From contig JANWIU010000175.1 in assembly GCA_025449725.1 (NCBI GenBank), forward strand, positions 1 to 6,677: 6,677 nucleotides of DNA. The letters are read 5' to 3'. Positions 4,556 to 6,677 of this stretch are shown here, in pieces (position 1 is the stretch's first letter; every line of letters begins with the position of its first letter). Under the pieces are notes generated by a model. The model made no database searches and had not been told where the DNA came from. It was given only the letters and a program-made list of their open reading frames with translations. The position numbers and the translations under genes are program-made. This DNA comes from Pseudobdellovibrio sp. (lineage in GTDB: Bacteria; Bdellovibrionota; Bdellovibrionia; Bdellovibrionales; Bdellovibrionaceae).

Positions 4556-6202
4556 CTAAAGCCTCAATCGTAGAGGGCTATGAAGAAGTCCCAAAAGATC
4601 TGTGAGACTTTTTTTATTTATTGGTTTGGTAAGAAAGTGAGAGAAGCCCGACTGAGCCGCGCGCTCGCGTTCTTCTTTCATTGCATGAGCTGTCAGTGCA
4701 ACAATAGGACCGGTATAGCCCTTAGCACGTAAACCCCTTACGGCTTCATGACCATCCATTATAGGCATCTGAATATCCATAAGAATTACATCGAATCGGC
4801 GATCTAACGCGAGTTTCATTCCAGCTGCACCATCGTTTGCTACAGCTATTCTAGCTCCTGTTTTGCCTAACATTTTTTGCACAAGAAACTGATTGTCCGG
4901 CGAATCTTCAACTAAAAGAACTTCCAGTCCCTTTAAGTCGACTTGATCAGGATCGATCGAATCTTCTTGAGATATACGAACTTTTTTGATCGGCAAGAAT
5001 TTAGTTTCAGCAGGTAATGTCACAGGAATGCTCACTTCGAATGTGCTTCCTTTATCAGGGAAACTTTCGACCAGTCTGAAGTCTCCGCCAAGTGCCTGGC
5101 TTAATTTTTTGGTAAGCAGAAGGCCAAGGCCGGTACCTCCGAACTTACGGGTATACGATGAATCTGCTTGCGCGAAGGCATGGAAGAGATGCTCCGTTTG
5201 CTCTTTAGAAATTCCTCTACCGGTGTCAGTGACACGAAACTCCAGGTAATTTTCATCGTACTTGACTGCCAGCTCGACACGACCTTTTTGAGTAAATTTG
5301 ATGGCATTGCCTACCACATTAGAAAGAATCTGGCGAAGCCGTGTTGGGTCGGTCCTAACAAATTCCGGAAGCAATGAATCTGCTTTAAATTCAAAAATTA
5401 AATTGTTTTCGCGTGCTTTTATTCCGGCAAGTGATGAGAAGTCTGCAACAAACTCAATGAGAGAAAAATCAGTATTCTCTATTAACATTTTTCCCGATTC
5501 AACCTTTGTAGTATCCAAAATATCATCGATGATGCGCAATAGGTGGTGGGAGTTGCGATCGATGATCGACACATAGTTTGCAAATTCATCTTTCGCTAAT
5601 ACTGGATCTTTTAGCAGGTCAATGAATCCCATGATTGCACCCAGTGGAGTGCGGAGTTCGTGAGACATGTTTGCCAGAAACGCAGATTTTGCATTGCTGG
5701 CACGCAGGGCTTCGAGCCGCGCTTCTTCAATTTCTTTCGCCTGCGCCGTCTGGCGAGACATGGCTAGCTCTGAAAACCGAACAGCAGCTTTGCTGATGCC
5801 ACGGTCGATGAACTCATGAATAATTTTTTGAGAGATCGCGTCGACTGCACCCAGAGACTCTACACTCGCAATAATCACTGCACGAAGTATATGATACTCG
5901 AACAGCACTTCATTAAGGGTATATTCGGACTGATTGGCGCGATCTTCGGCGTGCGCACGGGCCACTTCGGAATTGGTAACGGCTTGAGTTAAAGGATCAC
6001 TGCCATGCAAAGTCTCAATCAACCTGTCTAAGAACTGAGGTAAAGAGTTGCGAAGCGCAGTGCGAGATTGCTCCTTAGCGGCAGCAACTTGCGCGCGGCA
6101 CAGCTTTTCCCACTCTGTCAGTATGGCTGCTTTAAGATTTGTCAGCAAATCGGCAACATAATGACGGTCAAGGGAGTTTGGCTGACTGCGAGATAAATCC
6201 AT
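4556..6202 (-). CDS. Hybrid sensor histidine kinase with C-terminal receiver domain
   Basis: A soluble 548-residue hybrid kinase. Residues about 15-145 are a helical RsbRD_N-type sensor domain (ILTEWEKLCRAQVAAAKEQS at 27-46, LPQFLDRLIETL at 54-65, YTLNEVLFEYHILR at 94-107). A short coiled linker (about 150-170) leads to the HisKA helix with FLANMSHELRTPLGAIMGF and phosphoacceptor His181. The ATPase domain has the N box SNVVGNAIKFT (Asn299), G1 DTGRG (326-330), F box around 340-343 and G2 GGTGLGL (355-361). The receiver (about 426-540) keeps the acidic pair Glu432/Asp433, phosphoacceptor Asp476 in LMDIQMP, Thr504 and Lys526 in LTKP, so it should be active. No membrane helix or DNA-binding output domain is seen, so output is by phosphorelay or protein contact. 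The ATG is fixed by GGAGGAG 4 bases upstream. First gene of an operon with the second kinase. Input signal unknown. Confidence 0.95.
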   Translation of the reverse strand: MDLSRSQPNSLDRHYVADLLTNLKAAILTEWEKLCRAQVAAAKEQSRTALRNSLPQFLDRLIETLHGSDPLTQAVTNSEVARAHAEDRANQSEYTLNEVLFEYHILRAVIIASVESLGAVDAISQKIIHEFIDRGISKAAVRFSELAMSRQTAQAKEIEEARLEALRASNAKSAFLANMSHELRTPLGAIMGFIDLLKDPVLAKDEFANYVSIIDRNSHHLLRIIDDILDTTKVESGKMLIENTDFSLIEFVADFSSLAGIKARENNLIFEFKADSLLPEFVRTDPTRLRQILSNVVGNAIKFTQKGRVELAVKYDENYLEFRVTDTGRGISKEQTEHLFHAFAQADSSYTRKFGGTGLGLLLTKKLSQALGGDFRLVESFPDKGSTFEVSIPVTLPAETKFLPIKKVRISQEDSIDPDQVDLKGLEVLLVEDSPDNQFLVQKMLGKTGARIAVANDGAAGMKLALDRRFDVILMDIQMPIMDGHEAVRGLRAKGYTGPIVALTAHAMKEERERAAQSGFSHFLTKPINKKSLTDLLGLLHSPLRLRL

Positions 6203-6206
6203 TTAG

Positions 6207-6213
6207 CTCCTCC
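6207..6213 (-). promoter_or_regulatory. Strong ribosome binding site of the hybrid kinase
   Basis: On the minus strand GGAGGAG ends 4 bases before the ATG (6200-6202). It is the strongest Shine-Dalgarno match in the window and decides the start. Confidence 0.8.
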
Positions 6214-6271
6214 GCGGTCTGTACTCTTAATATTGGGTAGCAAGTTCAATGCCTTGATATCTTGATTGTTA

Positions 6272-6299
6272 AGAATAGGACGTAGCTCTTCGCAGTAAA
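6272..6299 (-). promoter_or_regulatory. Possible promoter of the kinase operon
   Basis: On the minus strand TTTACT (-35, 6294-6299) and TATTCT (-10, 6272-6277) are separated by 16 bases; each matches consensus at 4 of 6 positions. It would give a leader of about 65 bases before the hybrid kinase. An alternative, TTGAGT with GATAGT 17 bases apart, lies further upstream (6318-6346). Neither is decisive. Confidence 0.3.
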
Positions 6300-6339
6300 C
6301 GTACAATTTTAACTCGCCCACTATCTGCATTCGGAATAA

Positions 6340-6368
6340 TTGACTCAATCACGAGATAAAACTAATTT
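6340..6368 (+). promoter_or_regulatory. Possible promoter for the 6375-6620 gene, leaderless
   Basis: TTGACT (-35, 6340-6345, 5 of 6) and TAATTT (-10, 6363-6368, 3 of 6) are 17 bases apart. The -10 ends only 6 bases before the ATG at 6375, so transcription would begin at or next to the start codon. No Shine-Dalgarno sequence is visible before this ATG, which fits a leaderless mRNA. Confidence 0.4.
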
Positions 6369-6374
6369 GTCTAA

Positions 6375-6620
6375 ATGGATAATGAAAAATTAAAAGAGCT
6401 TGAAGAATTGAAAGCTAAAGCTGAATTCTTTTATAGTCAAATGTACGATTGTAAAAGTTATGAACTAAAGGATTTTAAAGACGATGCTTCTTCATGCTTT
6501 TCACAGGCAATTGTTATTGCTGAAGAGTTGGGGCTCAGTGATGAAGTCAAGCAGTTGCAAGAGCGCAGCGAACATGTTCGAAACGTTTACAATCAAATGA
6601 ATATCCCGTCACGAAGGTAA
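6375..6620 (+). CDS. Small helical protein of unknown function
   Basis: An 81-residue, highly charged, predicted cytoplasmic protein with no signal peptide. It appears almost entirely alpha-helical: a Lys/Glu-rich first helix (LKELEELKAKAEFFYSQMY, 6-24), then SSCFSQAIVIAEELGLSDEV (39-58) and a last helix to about 75. The pattern of short helices with Ala-rich faces and an EELGL turn resembles tetratricopeptide-like repeats, but no full repeat can be assigned. Two cysteines lie at 26 and 41. A TAA stop immediately precedes the ATG in frame (6372-6374), so the ORF cannot begin earlier with this frame, and the next in-frame Met is residue 23. No ribosome site is seen. The gene is divergent from the kinase operon and shares its 172-base upstream region; whether it is functionally connected is unknown. 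Confidence 0.7.
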   Translation: MDNEKLKELEELKAKAEFFYSQMYDCKSYELKDFKDDASSCFSQAIVIAEELGLSDEVKQLQERSEHVRNVYNQMNIPSRR

Positions 6621-6623
6621 AAT

Positions 6624-6677
6624 TTATTTCGTTCGCGCGAATTCGACCGTATCATTTATGAAATTCTTGAAAAAGAC
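6624..6677 (-). CDS. Possible C-terminal end of a convergent gene (partial)
   Basis: On the minus strand the frame entering from the window edge is open for 17 codons and ends at TAA (6624-6626), reading VFFKNFINDTVEFARTK. The composition looks protein-like and the stop lies 3 bases from the stop of the 6375-6620 gene, as in a tight convergent pair. The stretch is too short for family assignment, and an open frame of this length is common by chance. Confidence 0.22.
   Translation of the reverse strand, partial: VFFKNFINDTVEFARTK

Noticed and set aside
6142..6348. Minus-strand ORF of 68 codons running into the hybrid kinase gene
   Set aside because: It overlaps the kinase start in another frame, has no ribosome site, and its sequence has no protein-like pattern; it is the kinase leader read by chance.
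6658..6677. Plus-strand ATG followed by KFLKKD, resembling the start of a signal peptide
   Set aside because: No ribosome site precedes it and only seven codons are visible; the opposite strand offers an equally plausible gene end.

Overview
The window reads as chromosome of a Bdellovibrio-like predatory or environmental bacterium (phylum Bdellovibrionota). This is inferred from the TIGR02147/DUF4423 regulator, which is abundant in that lineage, from exported proteins of a Gly-rich, lineage-specific style, and from soluble histidine kinases with an Rsb-type N-terminal sensor. Base composition looks moderate (low-to-mid 40s % GC by eye) and stops are standard. No rRNA, tRNA, CRISPR array, transposase or integrase is visible.

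Layout, left to right. (1) On the minus strand at 1-663 is a TIGR02147-type regulator interrupted by an in-frame TGA at 118-120; the reading frame continues past it with clear family sequence to the window edge. (2) The 664-914 gap carries two inverted repeats near the regulator and two sets of direct repeats nearer the next gene. (3) On the plus strand, 915-2162 encodes a 415-residue exported protein of unknown function. (4) Convergent to it, 2211-2636 on the minus strand encodes a small exported protein; a perfect hairpin spans its stop codon. (5) On the plus strand, 2821-3306 encodes an unknown 161-residue cytoplasmic protein behind a very good sigma-70-type promoter. (6) On the minus strand, 6202 down to 3342 is a two-gene signalling operon: a hybrid kinase with a receiver domain, then, 12 bases later, a second kinase whose reading frame is broken at a C8-A12 homopolymer tract. 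(7) On the plus strand, 6375-6620 encodes an 81-residue helical protein that may be translated from a leaderless mRNA.

The two kinases share the same N-terminal helical domain and appear to be co-transcribed, so they probably read related internal cues. The second kinase has no receiver of its own and no separate response regulator lies nearby; the hybrid's receiver is one possible partner. The most noteworthy points are the homopolymer that splits the second kinase (phase variation, slippage or sequencing error) and the nonsense codon inside the TIGR02147 regulator. No clearly new multi-gene system is evident.
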